A stretch of DNA of 64,000 bases from Nonomuraea pusilla (GCF_900109355.1 NZ_FOBF01000010.1:62001-126000); one strand, 5' to 3'. Positions 26,441-35,951 are shown, counted from the stretch's first letter. Notes: a model not told the origin generated them from the letters alone. Numbers and translations are program-made.

Positions 26441-26859
26441 CTGGACTGGGTGGCGCGCAGCTCGGCGCGCACGGCCGGGGTGAGCACCTGGCCCGCGCGA
26501 TCGACCATCAACGTCATCTGGTACGCCACCAGACCCATGTCACAGTCCGGGGCGGCCAGCACCGCCAGGCACGAACCGTCACTGATCGACATGATCAGCA
26601 TCAGCCCGCGCTGCATCTCCACGATCGTCTGATTGACCGCACCGCCCTCGAACACCCGGGCGGCACCCTGCGTCAGGCTCACCAGACCCGACGCGATGGC
26701 CGCCAGCTGGTCGGCCCGGTCCGGCGGGAAACCCGCCGAGGCCGCCAGCGGCAGACCGTCGGACGACACGACGACCGCGTGTGCGACGCCCGGCACGGTG
26801 CTGACGAAGTCGGTGATCAACCAGTCGACCCCCCGAGCCGCGTGGCTCAAGTCGTTCAC
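26437..26859 (-). CDS. cvnB: Conservon 1 roadblock/LC7 protein CvnB
   Basis: A 140-residue roadblock/LC7-domain protein: GVDWLITDFVSTVPGVAHAV, VVSSDGLPLAAS, then MSISDGSCLAVLA and DCDMGLVAYQMTLMVDRAGQ. MglB-like roadblock proteins modulate small GTPases, and CvnB is thought to link CvnA to CvnD. GTG at 26859 with GAGGAGG upstream, overlapping the cvnA stop by four bases. Confidence 0.94.
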   Translation of the reverse strand: MNDLSHAARGVDWLITDFVSTVPGVAHAVVVSSDGLPLAASAGFPPDRADQLAAIASGLVSLTQGAARVFEGGAVNQTIVEMQRGLMLIMSISDGSCLAVLAAPDCDMGLVAYQMTLMVDRAGQVLTPAVRAELRATQSR

Positions 26860-29747
26860 GCGTCCTCCTCACTGTCACTGTTCCTGAGGTTCGAAGGGGC
26901 GGACGGGCCGGCGCCGGGTCCTCCCGGTGCGCCGGGCTGGAACGTCCTGCCCTCGGTGATGTCGTCACGCGCCGCCCTGAACCCCTGCTGGAAGCTCGAC
27001 AGGCGGCTGCGCACCCGGTCCGGCGACACCGTCGGCATCGGCGTCACCCCCTTGGGGGCGGCGGAGCCACCGCCGGCCGACCCCGGGACGAGGTTCGCCT
27101 TCGGCACCCGTTTCGGCAGGCCCGCCGCCGTCGATCCGTCACGCACCGGTTCCACCACCGCCTTCGCCGCGCTCCAGCCCTCGTCCGCCTTGGACGGGCC
27201 CCAGCTCTCGCCGTTGCGTCCGAACCACGCCGACTCCACCGCCGCGAAGATCGGCAGGTAGTCGTCGCCCGACGAGGCCGGCGGCACCTGCGGGATCGGG
27301 TCCGTCGGGCCGGGCTCGGCGTCGGGGAGGTCGTACCTGGGCCGCGGCGGCGGGGCGGAGTCGTAGCTCCAGTCGTGCTGCTGCTGCTCGGGCACCGGCC
27401 GCCTGGGCAGGCTGTCGCCGTCCCATGACGGGCCGCGCTGCGGCGGCGGCGCCCACACGTCGGCGGCGTCGAACCCGGCGCGCGGCTCGACCGGCCACGG
27501 CGGCAGCGACGGCCACGAGTTGCCGGAATCGGGCACCGACGGGAAGGACGGATGCCCGGGGCCCATCTGGTACGGCGCCTGAGGCCAGTCGCCCAGCGGC
27601 GCGATCGGCGGGGCCGACCTGGGCGGGGCCGACATCGGCGGGACCAGGGGCGGGGCGGACATCGGCGGCGCCGGCATCGGCGGGGCCGACATCGGCATGG
27701 CCGGCTGCGGCCCGGCGAACGGCTCGTCCATGAACCCGCTGCCCGCCCCCGCGTACGCGGCGGGCTCAGCGCTGAGCAGCGACTCGGGCAGCAGCACCAT
27801 GGCGGTGAGCCCGCCCGACGCGTGCGGGCGCAGCTGCACCCTGATGCCGTGGCGGTGCGCCAGGCGGGCCACCACGAACAGGCCCATGCGGCGCGACACC
27901 GAGACGTCCATGCTGGGGGCGTCGGCGAGGCGGTCGTTGGCCTGGGCCAGCTCCTCCGGGGTCATGCCGATGCCCGCGTCGGTGATGGAGAGCATCACGC
28001 CGCCGCCGTCGATGCGGCTGCCGGAGATCGTCACCCTGGTCTCGCGCGGGGAGAACGACAGCGCGTTCTCCACCAGCTCGGCCAGCAGGTGGATGACGTC
28101 GTTGACGGCCTGGCCCGCGACCGACACGCCGTCGGGCACCTGCAGGACGACGCGCTCGTAGTACTCCACCTCCGACAGGGAGGCGCGGGCGACGTCCACC
28201 AGCTTGACCGGCTGGCTCCAGCGGCGCGGCGGGTCCTGGCCGGCGAGCACCAGCAGGTTCTCGCTGTTGCGCCGCATGCGGGTGGCAAGGTGGTCCAGCT
28301 TGAACAGGTTCCCCAGACGCTCCTCGTCCTGCTCGCCCTGCTCCAGGCCGTCGATCAGGGTGATCTGCCGCTCGACCAGCGTCTGACTGCGCCGCGACAG
28401 GTTCACGAACATCGCGTTGACGTTGCTGCGCAGCCGGGCCTCCTCGCCCGCCAGCCGCACCGCCTCCCTGTGCACCTCGTCGAACGCCCGCGCGACCTCG
28501 CCGATCTCGTCGTGCGTGGTCACCCCGATCGGGGGCACCGAGGGGACGCCGCCGTCGCCGCTCTCGCGCAGCTTGCGCACGGTCTCGGGCAGGCGGCGGC
28601 CGGCCACCTCCAGCGCCTCGCCGCGCAGCTTGTGCAGCGGCCTGATGAGCGACCTGGCGATGAGCGAGATGATCGCGAGCACCACCACGAGCAGGATCAG
28701 GATGAGGACGCCCGAGACGAGCGCCGAGCGGTTGGCGGCGTCCTCCAGGGCGCGGGCGCGCAGGATCACCGAGGACGACAGCGCCTTCTCCACGCCGCGC
28801 AGCGCGTCGATCTTGCCGGTGCTGACGTCGAACCAGGTGGACACGTCCTTGTCGGACTTCGCGCCGACGGCGAGCGGCTTGCTCTCGGTGGCCTGCGCCA
28901 TGGCCCGCATGCGGAACAGGTCGGTCTGGTCCACGTCGCGGCCGACGACGGTGTTGCGGTAGAGCTCCAGCTGGTCGAGGTTGGCCAGGGTGGCGAAGAG
29001 GGTCTCCTCGCTCTCCTCGCGGGCCTTGGCCGCGCTCAGCGCGTCGAGCTCGCCGCTGTCGAAGCCCTTCTTGTCGAGCGCGCTGGCCAGGATGCCGCGC
29101 TGCCTGGACGCCTGCTCCTTGGCCCGGCTGATCGCGGCCATGGCGGCGGCGCTGTGGGCGATGTCGTCGTCGATCGCCACCTGGCCGACCTGGTCGTGGA
29201 ACTGGAGCAGGGTGGAGATGATCTGGGAGTACTTCTCGGTGGTCGGCAGCGGCTGGATGCGGCCCTTGACCGCCGTCTCGCGCAGGGTCGCGATCTCCTG
29301 CAGCCGCCGCAGCACCGGCCTGACGGCGTCGGCGTGGGTGTCCATGACCGCCTGGGCCCGTGCCTTGGCCTCGCCGATCAGGTTGTCCACCCCGTTGTAC
29401 GTCGTCCGCAGCTCGGGTTCGCGTGCCTGGGGCCGGCCCTGCGCGATGAACAGGGCCGTCTGGTCGCGCTCGAAGGACAGCTCGTGCGTGACGGCCTCGA
29501 GCTGCTCGCTCAGCTCGGCGACCTCGCGCAGGGTCTGGTACGTGCTGGCGTCGCGGAGCGAGTTGATCACGTTGAGCCCGCCGAGCCCCACGGCAACGGC
29601 GGTGGGAACGACGATCAGCGCGACGAGGCGGGAGCGGACGTGCCAGTTCCCCAGACCGAATCTGTTCGATGAAGGTTTGGGCAGCCGTCGCTTCTGGTGC
29701 CCGTACGGCTCGCGGTCGGCGGACGCTTCTGCGTTCTGCGTTCTCAC
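26856..29747 (-). CDS. cvnA: Conservon 1 sensor kinase CvnA
   Basis: A 963-residue membrane sensor. TM1 is near residues 41-60, an extracytoplasmic NIT-like helical region spans about 65-340, TM2 is near 345-367, followed by HAMP (LHKLRGEALEVAGRRLPETV) and an HATPase module: LDHLATRMRRN with His at about 486, N box ELVENALSFSP, G box DAGIGM. About 300 residues of Pro/Trp-rich tail end in GLPKRVPKANLVPG and RVRSRLSSFQQGF. GTG at 29747 is chosen over an ATG at 29807 because the same GTG-Arg/Ser-Thr start and leader are shared with the paralogues. The input signal is unknown. Confidence 0.92.
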   Translation of the reverse strand: MRTQNAEASADREPYGHQKRRLPKPSSNRFGLGNWHVRSRLVALIVVPTAVAVGLGGLNVINSLRDASTYQTLREVAELSEQLEAVTHELSFERDQTALFIAQGRPQAREPELRTTYNGVDNLIGEAKARAQAVMDTHADAVRPVLRRLQEIATLRETAVKGRIQPLPTTEKYSQIISTLLQFHDQVGQVAIDDDIAHSAAAMAAISRAKEQASRQRGILASALDKKGFDSGELDALSAAKAREESEETLFATLANLDQLELYRNTVVGRDVDQTDLFRMRAMAQATESKPLAVGAKSDKDVSTWFDVSTGKIDALRGVEKALSSSVILRARALEDAANRSALVSGVLILILLVVVLAIISLIARSLIRPLHKLRGEALEVAGRRLPETVRKLRESGDGGVPSVPPIGVTTHDEIGEVARAFDEVHREAVRLAGEEARLRSNVNAMFVNLSRRSQTLVERQITLIDGLEQGEQDEERLGNLFKLDHLATRMRRNSENLLVLAGQDPPRRWSQPVKLVDVARASLSEVEYYERVVLQVPDGVSVAGQAVNDVIHLLAELVENALSFSPRETRVTISGSRIDGGGVMLSITDAGIGMTPEELAQANDRLADAPSMDVSVSRRMGLFVVARLAHRHGIRVQLRPHASGGLTAMVLLPESLLSAEPAAYAGAGSGFMDEPFAGPQPAMPMSAPPMPAPPMSAPPLVPPMSAPPRSAPPIAPLGDWPQAPYQMGPGHPSFPSVPDSGNSWPSLPPWPVEPRAGFDAADVWAPPPQRGPSWDGDSLPRRPVPEQQQHDWSYDSAPPPRPRYDLPDAEPGPTDPIPQVPPASSGDDYLPIFAAVESAWFGRNGESWGPSKADEGWSAAKAVVEPVRDGSTAAGLPKRVPKANLVPGSAGGGSAAPKGVTPMPTVSPDRVRSRLSSFQQGFRAARDDITEGRTFQPGAPGGPGAGPSAPSNLRNSDSEEDA

Positions 29748-30325
29748 TTGCCTTCGCAACCTCTCGCCCTGGAGGGGGATTCTCGACGGCCATGCAGGTG
29801 AGTGCATGTGCGGGGGGCATGTGGGGCTATGTGCGGCTATTCGTACAATCCTGAACGAGGGTCATTTGAGCACACCAGTTGAGGATGACCAACCACCGAT
29901 CGTGCTCACTTGGGGCATTTATCCCTAGCTGTCCGGAAACTGTGACAGAATTGGTTGACCCCGTGCGACCTGCTGAAACAGCAGCGCATTACGTCCGCAA
30001 ACCCGATTTTCGGTCCGCAGATATGCGTGCTCGCGATCGCCTCATCCGTCACATCAGATCCCGCGGATCACCTCCTTGCGCAGTGGCCCACCAAGGGATC
30101 AAGGATCCCGGTAGCCCACAAACACCAAGATTCTTGTCTCGCGACAATTTTTTACGATATAGCGGTAATCCAGCATTGCAACATCAAGTGTTATCTTCGC
30201 GATTACTGATCCCTACGTAGGTGCTACGGTTCATCCCTGTTGTCCGTCAGGCGAACACCGCCCCGGGAGGCAAGCCGCCCGGTCCCCCCTATCGGCTCCA
30301 CCCATCAAGGAAGGGAGTCCCTGAC
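29748..30325. other. Divergent control region between cvnA1 and the NMT1-type importer
   Basis: No gene is supported. Near cvnA it holds the shared leader (29755-29768) and shared upstream element (29859-29894). The right half (about 30080-30230) is markedly AT-rich, with a run of T and the extended -10 TGTTATCTT (TATCTT at 30192-30197), likely part of the importer promoter, but no good -35 is seen. AAGGAAGGGAG precedes the ATG at 30326. Confidence 0.5.
29859..29894 (-). promoter_or_regulatory. Shared cvnA upstream element, copy 1
   Basis: Read on the minus strand it begins GGTTGGTCA, contains CTGG and TGTG blocks and ends AAATGACCC. It aligns with elements upstream of cvnA2 and cvnA3 and lies 112 nt from the cvnA1 start. 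Confidence 0.5.
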
Positions 30326-31324
30326 ATGAGGCTTGGCCGTCTCGCCAGGGCCGCGATCATCGGGTTAGCAGTGACGCTTGGAGCCGCGGCGTGCAGCACC
30401 GGCGGCTCGACCGGCGCGAGCGCGCCGCCGTCGGCCGCGGCCGGCGGCCTGGAGAAGACGAAGCTGAAGATCGCTACCCTGCCGGCCATCGACAGCGCCG
30501 CGCTCTACGTCGCCATCGACCAGAAGCTCTTCGAGAAGGAGGGCCTGGAGGTCACGCCGCAGGTCGTGCAGGCCGCGCCCGAGGCGATCCCCATGCTGCT
30601 CAACGGCGAGATCGACGCGATGTTCGGCAACTACGTGTCGATGTTCCAGGCGCACGACAAGGGCACGCTGAAGGTGCGCATCCTCGCCGAGGGCTCGCGC
30701 GCCGCCCCCGACTCGCTCAGCATCATGGCCCTGCCCAACTCGCCCATCAAGACGGCCAAGGACCTCGAAGGCAAGACGATCAACGTCAACGTCCTGCACA
30801 ACTTCCAGGAACTGGCGCTGACGCAGGTGCTGAAGGCCAACAACGTCGACCCGGCCTCGATCAAGTACGTCCAGGTGACGTTCCAGAACATCATGCCCTC
30901 CTGGAAGGGCGGCCAGATCGACGCCGCCTACCTCGGCGAGCCGATGGTCACCGCGGCCACCTCCCAGATGGGGGCCCGCAAGATCCTCGACCCGGCGTCC
31001 GGCCCCGCCGCCGAGTTCCCGATCTCCGGGTACGTCGGCACCCAGGACTGGTACGACAAGAACCCGAAGACCGCCGCGGCCTTCCAGCGGGCCATCCACA
31101 ACGCCGCCAAGCTCATGGAGAACAACCGCGAGGTGGTGGCCAAGGTGCTGCCGACGTTCACGCAGATCGACGCGGCCACCGCGGCGACCGTGACGTTCCC
31201 GTTCTTCTCCAGCAGCGACAACCCGGTGCGGCTGCAGCGGGTGGCCGACTGGATGCTGGAGGCCCACTGGCTCACCAAGGCCATCGACGTCAAGTCCCTG
31301 ATGTCGCCCACCACCTCGGGGTGA
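30326..31324 (+). CDS. Lipoprotein substrate-binding protein, NMT1/SsuA/TauA family
   Basis: A 332-residue ABC-importer binding protein. Signal segment LARAAIIGLAVTLGAAACST ends in a lipobox-like cysteine (Cys at about 23), followed by a Ser/Gly/Ala linker. The body fits the NMT1/SsuA group: IATLPAIDSAALYVAIDQKL, GLEVTPQVVQAAPEA, MLLNGEIDAMFGNYVS, and WKGGQIDAAYLGEPMV. Substrates in this group include sulfonates, nitrate and pyrimidine precursors; the sequence does not tell which. ATG 30326 has AAGGAAGGGAG upstream. It overlaps the first permease gene by GTGA. Confidence 0.88.
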   Translation: MRLGRLARAAIIGLAVTLGAAACSTGGSTGASAPPSAAAGGLEKTKLKIATLPAIDSAALYVAIDQKLFEKEGLEVTPQVVQAAPEAIPMLLNGEIDAMFGNYVSMFQAHDKGTLKVRILAEGSRAAPDSLSIMALPNSPIKTAKDLEGKTINVNVLHNFQELALTQVLKANNVDPASIKYVQVTFQNIMPSWKGGQIDAAYLGEPMVTAATSQMGARKILDPASGPAAEFPISGYVGTQDWYDKNPKTAAAFQRAIHNAAKLMENNREVVAKVLPTFTQIDAATAATVTFPFFSSSDNPVRLQRVADWMLEAHWLTKAIDVKSLMSPTTSG

Positions 31325-32133
31325 GCGCCACGACCCTGGCCCCCGCCCGTCCCGCGACCGCCCGCACCCGGTGGGCGCGCGGGGCGGCGGGGGCGATCGG
31401 CTTCGCCGCGCTGGTCGAGCTGGTGAGCCGCACCGGACTGGTCGACGCGGACTTCCTGCCGCCCGCGACGCTGATCGTGCGGCGCGCGTTGGCGCTGCCG
31501 GCCGACCCCGCCTTCCAGGGGCACGCGCTCACCAGCCTGCTCGCCTGGGCCGCCGGGCTCGGGCTCGCCGCCGTGCTCGCGGTGCCGCTCGGGCTGCTGC
31601 TGGGCAGCGTCCCCGTGATCGACGCCGCGACCCGCTCGGTGGTGGAGTTCCTGCGTCCCATCCCGTCGGTCGCGCTGATCCCGCTCGTCGCGCTCGTCCT
31701 CGGCACCGGCCTGCAGCTCCGGATCACCCTGGTCGTGTACGCCTCCCTGTGGCCGATCCTCTACAACACCATGTACGGGCTGCGCGAGGTGGACCCGGTG
31801 GCCAAGGAGTCGCTGCGGGCCTACGGGTTCGGGCCTGCGGCGGTGCTGCTGCGCGTCAGCCTGCCGTCGGCGGCGCCGTTCATCATGACGGGCGTGCGCC
31901 TGGCCGCCGGGGTGGCGCTGATCCTGACCGTCAGCACCGAGATCGTCGCCGGGCGGGGCGAGGGGATGGGCGTGTTCATCTTCTTCGCCGGCATCGCGGT
32001 GCCCGCGCGGATGACCGACATCCTGGCCGGGGTCTTCTGGGTGGGCGTGTTCGGCGTGCTGGTGAACGCCCTGCTCGTGGCCGTCGAGCGCCGCTTCTTC
32101 CGCTGGCACCACGTCGCGCGGGAGGCGGCATGA
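31321..32133 (+). CDS. ABC importer permease (SsuC/TauC type), first copy
   Basis: A 270-residue inner-membrane permease with about six helices and the coupling EAA-like loop KESLRAYGFGPAAVLLRVSL. GTG at 31321 overlaps the binding-protein stop. Together with the next permease it probably forms a heterodimer; this differs from the usual SsuC/TauC homodimer. Confidence 0.9.
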   Translation: MSATTLAPARPATARTRWARGAAGAIGFAALVELVSRTGLVDADFLPPATLIVRRALALPADPAFQGHALTSLLAWAAGLGLAAVLAVPLGLLLGSVPVIDAATRSVVEFLRPIPSVALIPLVALVLGTGLQLRITLVVYASLWPILYNTMYGLREVDPVAKESLRAYGFGPAAVLLRVSLPSAAPFIMTGVRLAAGVALILTVSTEIVAGRGEGMGVFIFFAGIAVPARMTDILAGVFWVGVFGVLVNALLVAVERRFFRWHHVAREAA

Positions 32134-32915
32134 GCACGCGGGCGGGGACGACGCTGTTCCGGCTGGTCGTCCTGGCCGTGCTGGTGGCCGCCTGGGAGGC
32201 GGCGACCCGGGCGGCGGGCAGCCCGTTCTTCCCGCCGCCCTCGCAGATCGTGGCGCGCATGCACGCGATGTGGTTCTCCGGGCCGCCGGGCCGGCTGTTC
32301 CTCACCGACCCGGCCGTGGACAACATCCTGCCGAGCCTCGGCCGGATGGCCGCGGGCTACGCGGGCGGCGCCCTCGCCGGGGTGGCGCTCGGGCTCGCGG
32401 TCGGACTGTCCGCCCGCGTCTACGACTACCTGGACGGCGTGCTGCAGTTCTTGCGGGCGATACCGCCGCCGGCGCTCGTGACCGTGTTCCTGGTGGTGTT
32501 CGGCTTCGGGCTGCGGATGCAGCTCGCGTTCATCGTGTTCAGCATCGTCTGGCCGGTGCTGCTCAACACCGCCGACGGCGCCCGCTCCGTGGAGCCGCTG
32601 CACCTGCAGACCGGCCAGGTGTTCCGGCTGACGCGGGCCGAGCGGCTGTGGCGGGTCGTCGTGCCGTCGGCGCTGCCCAAGATGGTGGCGGGACTGCGGC
32701 TGGCGCTGTCGCTCTCGCTGATCGTCATGGTGTTCTCCGAGCTGCTGCCCGGCACGACCAACGGCATCGGGTTCCAGATCACCGACGCGTACGCGACGTT
32801 CGACCTGCCCGCCATGTGGGCGGGCATCGTGCTGCTCGGCGTCCTCGGCTACCTGCTCAACGAGCTGTTCCTCGTGGCCGAGCGGCGGGTGCTGGCCTGG
32901 CACCACGCGTCGTGA
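32130..32915 (+). CDS. ABC importer permease (SsuC/TauC type), second copy
   Basis: A 261-residue permease paralogous to the preceding one, with the coupling loop TGQVFRLTRAERLWRVVVPS and FLRAIPPPALVTVFLVVFGF in the core. ATGA overlap with the first permease. It is followed 4 bp later by a convergent PPOX gene, so the ATPase is not directly downstream. Confidence 0.9.
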   Translation: MSTRAGTTLFRLVVLAVLVAAWEAATRAAGSPFFPPPSQIVARMHAMWFSGPPGRLFLTDPAVDNILPSLGRMAAGYAGGALAGVALGLAVGLSARVYDYLDGVLQFLRAIPPPALVTVFLVVFGFGLRMQLAFIVFSIVWPVLLNTADGARSVEPLHLQTGQVFRLTRAERLWRVVVPSALPKMVAGLRLALSLSLIVMVFSELLPGTTNGIGFQITDAYATFDLPAMWAGIVLLGVLGYLLNELFLVAERRVLAWHHAS

Positions 32916-32919
32916 ACCG

Positions 32920-33342
32920 TCACAGGCCCTCGCCGACGATCCGGGTGCGCGGCGGGTCGTGCGGGGCGGAGTCGATGCCCCAGGACGAGATCCGCACCGG
33001 CATGATCTCAACCCAGACCGGCTCGAACCCGTCCTTGAGCCGCTCGCCGCCCTCGGTGTGGACGCGTCCGAGCCCGTGGATGCTGAGGCCGCGCGGCCCC
33101 GACTCGGCGAAGTCGTCCACGACGAGCGCGACCTGCGGGTTGTCCTCGACCTGGCGGCGGTAGCGCCTGGGGCGGGCCGCGCCGGGCAGCACCCGGGAGC
33201 CGACGCCGATGACGCCGCGCTCCTCGTCGAGGTGGATCCGTACGGGCACGACGTGCGGCGCGCCGCCGGGGGTGGCGGTGGCCAGCCGCGCGAGATCGTG
33301 CTCGCGCAAGTAGGAGAGCTCTCGGTCACTGAATCCGTGCAT
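32920..33342 (-). CDS. PPOX-class (F420/FMN split-barrel) oxidoreductase
   Basis: A 140-residue split beta-barrel protein: REHDLARLATATPGGAPHVV, PVRIHLDEERGVIGVGSR, VEDNPQVALVVDDF. Such small proteins often bind F420 and reduce diverse substrates, or bind FMN or heme; the cofactor here is inferred from the actinomycete context. ATG at 33342 with GAGGGG upstream. It is antisense within what would otherwise be one ABC importer operon. Confidence 0.8.
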   Translation of the reverse strand: MHGFSDRELSYLREHDLARLATATPGGAPHVVPVRIHLDEERGVIGVGSRVLPGAARPRRYRRQVEDNPQVALVVDDFAESGPRGLSIHGLGRVHTEGGERLKDGFEPVWVEIMPVRISSWGIDSAPHDPPRTRIVGEGL

Positions 33343-33663
33343 CAGAACCCCTCACACCGGAGAGGGCCGAGCGTAGTTGGATAAAGAAGCTCCTATACCC
33401 AAAATCGCGAGATTTCATAACATCTGACTTTTGCGACCTGCCCTGACCTGCGACGACGCCGGAGCCTCCTTTCCCTCCCCGCCGGCCACGCCTCCCCGAG
33501 CGGCGCGGAACCCCCGGCGAGAGCGCCCGTCCCGCTTCCGCCCGAGGACGGCGCCGAGCGGGCCAGAGTAAGATCACGAGCGGAATAGCGAACGTTATAG
33601 GCATCTATTCCCGGCTTCGATAGAGTCGCCCTGCTGTCCCTCGACTCGCCCTGAGGAAATCCC
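33343..33663. other. Gap upstream of the ATPase gene
   Basis: No gene is supported in 321 bp. An AT-richer patch (about 33375-33430) lies near the PPOX gene start and probably holds its promoter. GAGGAA 7 nt before the TTG at 33664 is the ATPase ribosome-binding site. Confidence 0.5.
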
Positions 33664-35118
33664 TTGCTCGAGATTGACAACCTCTCCCACATCTACGGCG
33701 CGGGCGGACCGAACGCCCACCACGCCATCGAAGGGCTCAACCTGAGCGTTGCCGCAGGCGAGCTGCTGTGCATCGTCGGACCCTCGGGCGCGGGCAAGTC
33801 CACCCTGCTGCGCTCCATCGCGGGGCTCATCACGCCCTCGGGCGGCGAGGTCAGGATCGAGGGCGAGGTCGTGCGCCAGACGCCCGACAACCTGGCCGTC
33901 GTGTTCCAGGACTACAGCCGCTCGCTGTTCCCCTGGATGTCCGTCGAGGACAACGTGGCGCTGCCGCTGCGCCGCAAGAAGATGGACAAGCGCCAGCGCC
34001 GGGAGGCCGCGCAGGAGGCGCTGGAGTCCGTCGGCCTGGCCGACGCCGGACGCAAGTACCCCTTCCAGCTGTCCGGCGGCATGCAGCAGCGCGTCGCCAT
34101 CGCGCGGGCGCTGGCGTACCGGCCCAGCCTCATGCTCATGGACGAGCCGTTCGGCTCCGTCGACGCCCAGACCCGCGAGGACCTGGAGGACCTGGTCCTC
34201 AAGGTGCGCGGGCACCACCAGATGACGATCGTGCTCATCACGCACGACATCGACGAGAGCGTCTACGTCGGCGACCGGGTCGTGGTGCTGTCGAAGGCGC
34301 CCGCCCACGTCGTGGGCGACCTCAAGGTGGACCTGCCGTCGCCCCGCGACCAGATCACCACCCGCGAGCACCCCGACTTCGTCCACCTGCGCGCCGAGGT
34401 CGGCCGCCTCGTCCGCGGCCACGCGACGGCGGACGCCCCCGAGGACGAACAGCCGGAGACCCCGGAGACCCCGGAGACGAAGCCTGCCAAGGCGACGGCC
34501 AAGCCCGCGAAGGCGAAGCCCACCGAGGACGCCGCCCCCACCAAGGACGCGGAGCCCACCGAGGCCGAGGACGGCGAGGCGAAGGACGGCGAGCCCGCAG
34601 AGGCCGAGGCCAAGAAGCCCGAGCCCGCAGTGGAGCCCGAGCCCGAGGCCAAGAAGCCCGAGGAGCCCTCCGACGCCCAGGCCAAGGAGACCGAGGCCAA
34701 GGACGCCGAGGAGCCCGCCGGCGCCCAGGCCGCAGAGGCAGTGGAAGCCGAGGTGAAGGCGGCCGAGCCCGAGGCCAAGGAGACCAAGGAGACCGAGGAA
34801 CCCGCCGACGCCCAGGCCAAGGAGACCGAGGTCAAGGACGCCGAGGAACCCGCCGACGCCCAGGCCAAGGAGACCGAGGTCAAGGACGCCGAGGAGCCCG
34901 CTGACGCCCAGGGCGCGGAGGCCGTGGAAGCCGAGGTGAAGGCGGCCGAGACCGAGACCGCCGAGACGAAGACCGCCGAGACCGGCGACACCGGGGAGGG
35001 CGACGCCAAGGCTGCGGAGCCCGAGGCCGCCAAGGGCGACGAGAGCAACAAGCCGAGCAAGCCACGCAAGCCGCGCAGGCCCCGCAAGAAGGGCAAGCCA
35101 GGAGAGGCCGCCGCCTGA
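33664..35118 (+). CDS. ABC importer ATPase with long Glu/Ala/Lys repeat tail
   Basis: A 484-residue protein. Residues 1-258 are a normal SsuB/TauB-type ATPase: GPSGAGKS (Walker A), [15 protein letters not shown] (signature), [12 protein letters not shown] (Walker B), [15 protein letters not shown] (H-loop). The remaining 226 residues are low complexity, built from [16 protein letters not shown]-like units (two adjacent copies nearly identical, others degenerate) and ending in a basic Lys/Pro/Arg stretch ([17 protein letters not shown]). ATPases of this family normally stop at about 250-270 residues. Start is TTG with GAGGAA upstream. It probably powers the importer at 30326-32915. Confidence 0.88.
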   Translation: MLEIDNLSHIYGAGGPNAHHAIEGLNLSVAAGELLCIVGPSGAGKSTLLRSIAGLITPSGGEVRIEGEVVRQTPDNLAVVFQDYSRSLFPWMSVEDNVALPLRRKKMDKRQRREAAQEALESVGLADAGRKYPFQLSGGMQQRVAIARALAYRPSLMLMDEPFGSVDAQTREDLEDLVLKVRGHHQMTIVLITHDIDESVYVGDRVVVLSKAPAHVVGDLKVDLPSPRDQITTREHPDFVHLRAEVGRLVRGHATADAPEDEQPETPETPETKPAKATAKPAKAKPTEDAAPTKDAEPTEAEDGEAKDGEPAEAEAKKPEPAVEPEPEAKKPEEPSDAQAKETEAKDAEEPAGAQAAEAVEAEVKAAEPEAKETKETEEPADAQAKETEVKDAEEPADAQAKETEVKDAEEPADAQGAEAVEAEVKAAETETAETKTAETGDTGEGDAKAAEPEAAKGDESNKPSKPRKPRRPRKKGKPGEAAA

Positions 35119-35159
35119 GACCGCCGGCCCGCCTCCCGGGAGGACGACCCCGGGAGGCG

Positions 35160-35275
35160 ACGGCCCCGAAGACCGATGGTCCTGAAGACCGACGACGGGC
35201 TGCCCTGAAGACCTAACGATCCTGAAGACCGACGGCCCTGAAGACCGGTGGTCCTGGGACGGCAGACCCAGGAGA
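35160..35275. repeat. Short irregular repeats after the ATPase gene
   Basis: CTGAAGACC recurs at 35182, 35205, 35222 and 35238, within units of 16-23 bp. Weak compared with the other arrays in the window. Confidence 0.5.
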
Positions 35276-35326
35276 CGGCGTGCTCAGGGGACCGCCGGCC
35301 GTGAGGGCGGTGGGTTGCGGAGACGG

Positions 35327-35361
35327 CGATGCCGCCGGAAGGAGCGCTTCCGGCGGCATCG
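35327..35361 (-). terminator. Terminator of conservon 2
   Basis: A perfect 15-bp stem, CGATGCCGCCGGAAG with its complement, around a 5-base loop, starting 12 nt past the cvnD2 stop. As it is palindromic it could also stop transcription from the convergent ATPase gene. Confidence 0.8.
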
Positions 35362-35372
35362 GACGTTCCGGG

Positions 35373-35951
35373 CTAGGCCGGCATGTGCATGTGGCGCGTC
35401 AGCGCGTGCTCGACCAGGGTGATGAGCGTGGACTTCACCGAGTCCCTGGAGCGGGCGTCGAGGCGGACGATCGGCGTGTGCGAGCCGAGCGACAGCGCCT
35501 CGCGGATCTCCTCCTCCTGGTGGAGGAACTGGCCGTCCCAGCCGTTGATCCCGATGACGAACGGCAGCTTGGCCTCTTCGAAGTAGTCGATGGCCGGGAA
35601 GCTGTCGGCGAGACGGCGGGTGTCGACCAGCACGACCGCGCCGATGGCGCCGCGCACCAGGTCGTCCCACATGAACCAGAACCGGTGCTGGCCGGGCGTC
35701 CCGAACAGGTACAGGATCAGGTCACGGTCGAGCGAGACCCGGCCGAAGTCCATGGCCACGGTCGTGGTCGTCTTGTTCGGCGTGAGCGAGACGTCGTCGA
35801 CGCCCGCCGACGCGTCGGTCATGACGGCCTCGGTGGTGAGCGGCAGGATCTCCGAGACCGCTCCCACGAACGTCGTCTTGCCCACGCCGAAGCCCCCGGC
35901 CACGACGATCTTCGTCGAGGTTAGGCCGGGGCTAGAGCCTGCGAAGTCCAC
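35373..35951 (-). CDS. cvnD: Conservon 2 GTPase CvnD
   Basis: A 192-residue CvnD very similar to the copies at 25399 and 63061: MDFAGSSPGLTSTK start, P-loop GGFGVGKT at 19-26, FGTPGQHRFWFMW, NGWDG in place of NKxD. GTG at 35951 lies within the end of cvnC2. Last gene of conservon 2, followed by a strong terminator. Confidence 0.94.
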   Translation of the reverse strand: MDFAGSSPGLTSTKIVVAGGFGVGKTTFVGAVSEILPLTTEAVMTDASAGVDDVSLTPNKTTTTVAMDFGRVSLDRDLILYLFGTPGQHRFWFMWDDLVRGAIGAVVLVDTRRLADSFPAIDYFEEAKLPFVIGINGWDGQFLHQEEEIREALSLGSHTPIVRLDARSRDSVKSTLITLVEHALTRHMHMPA

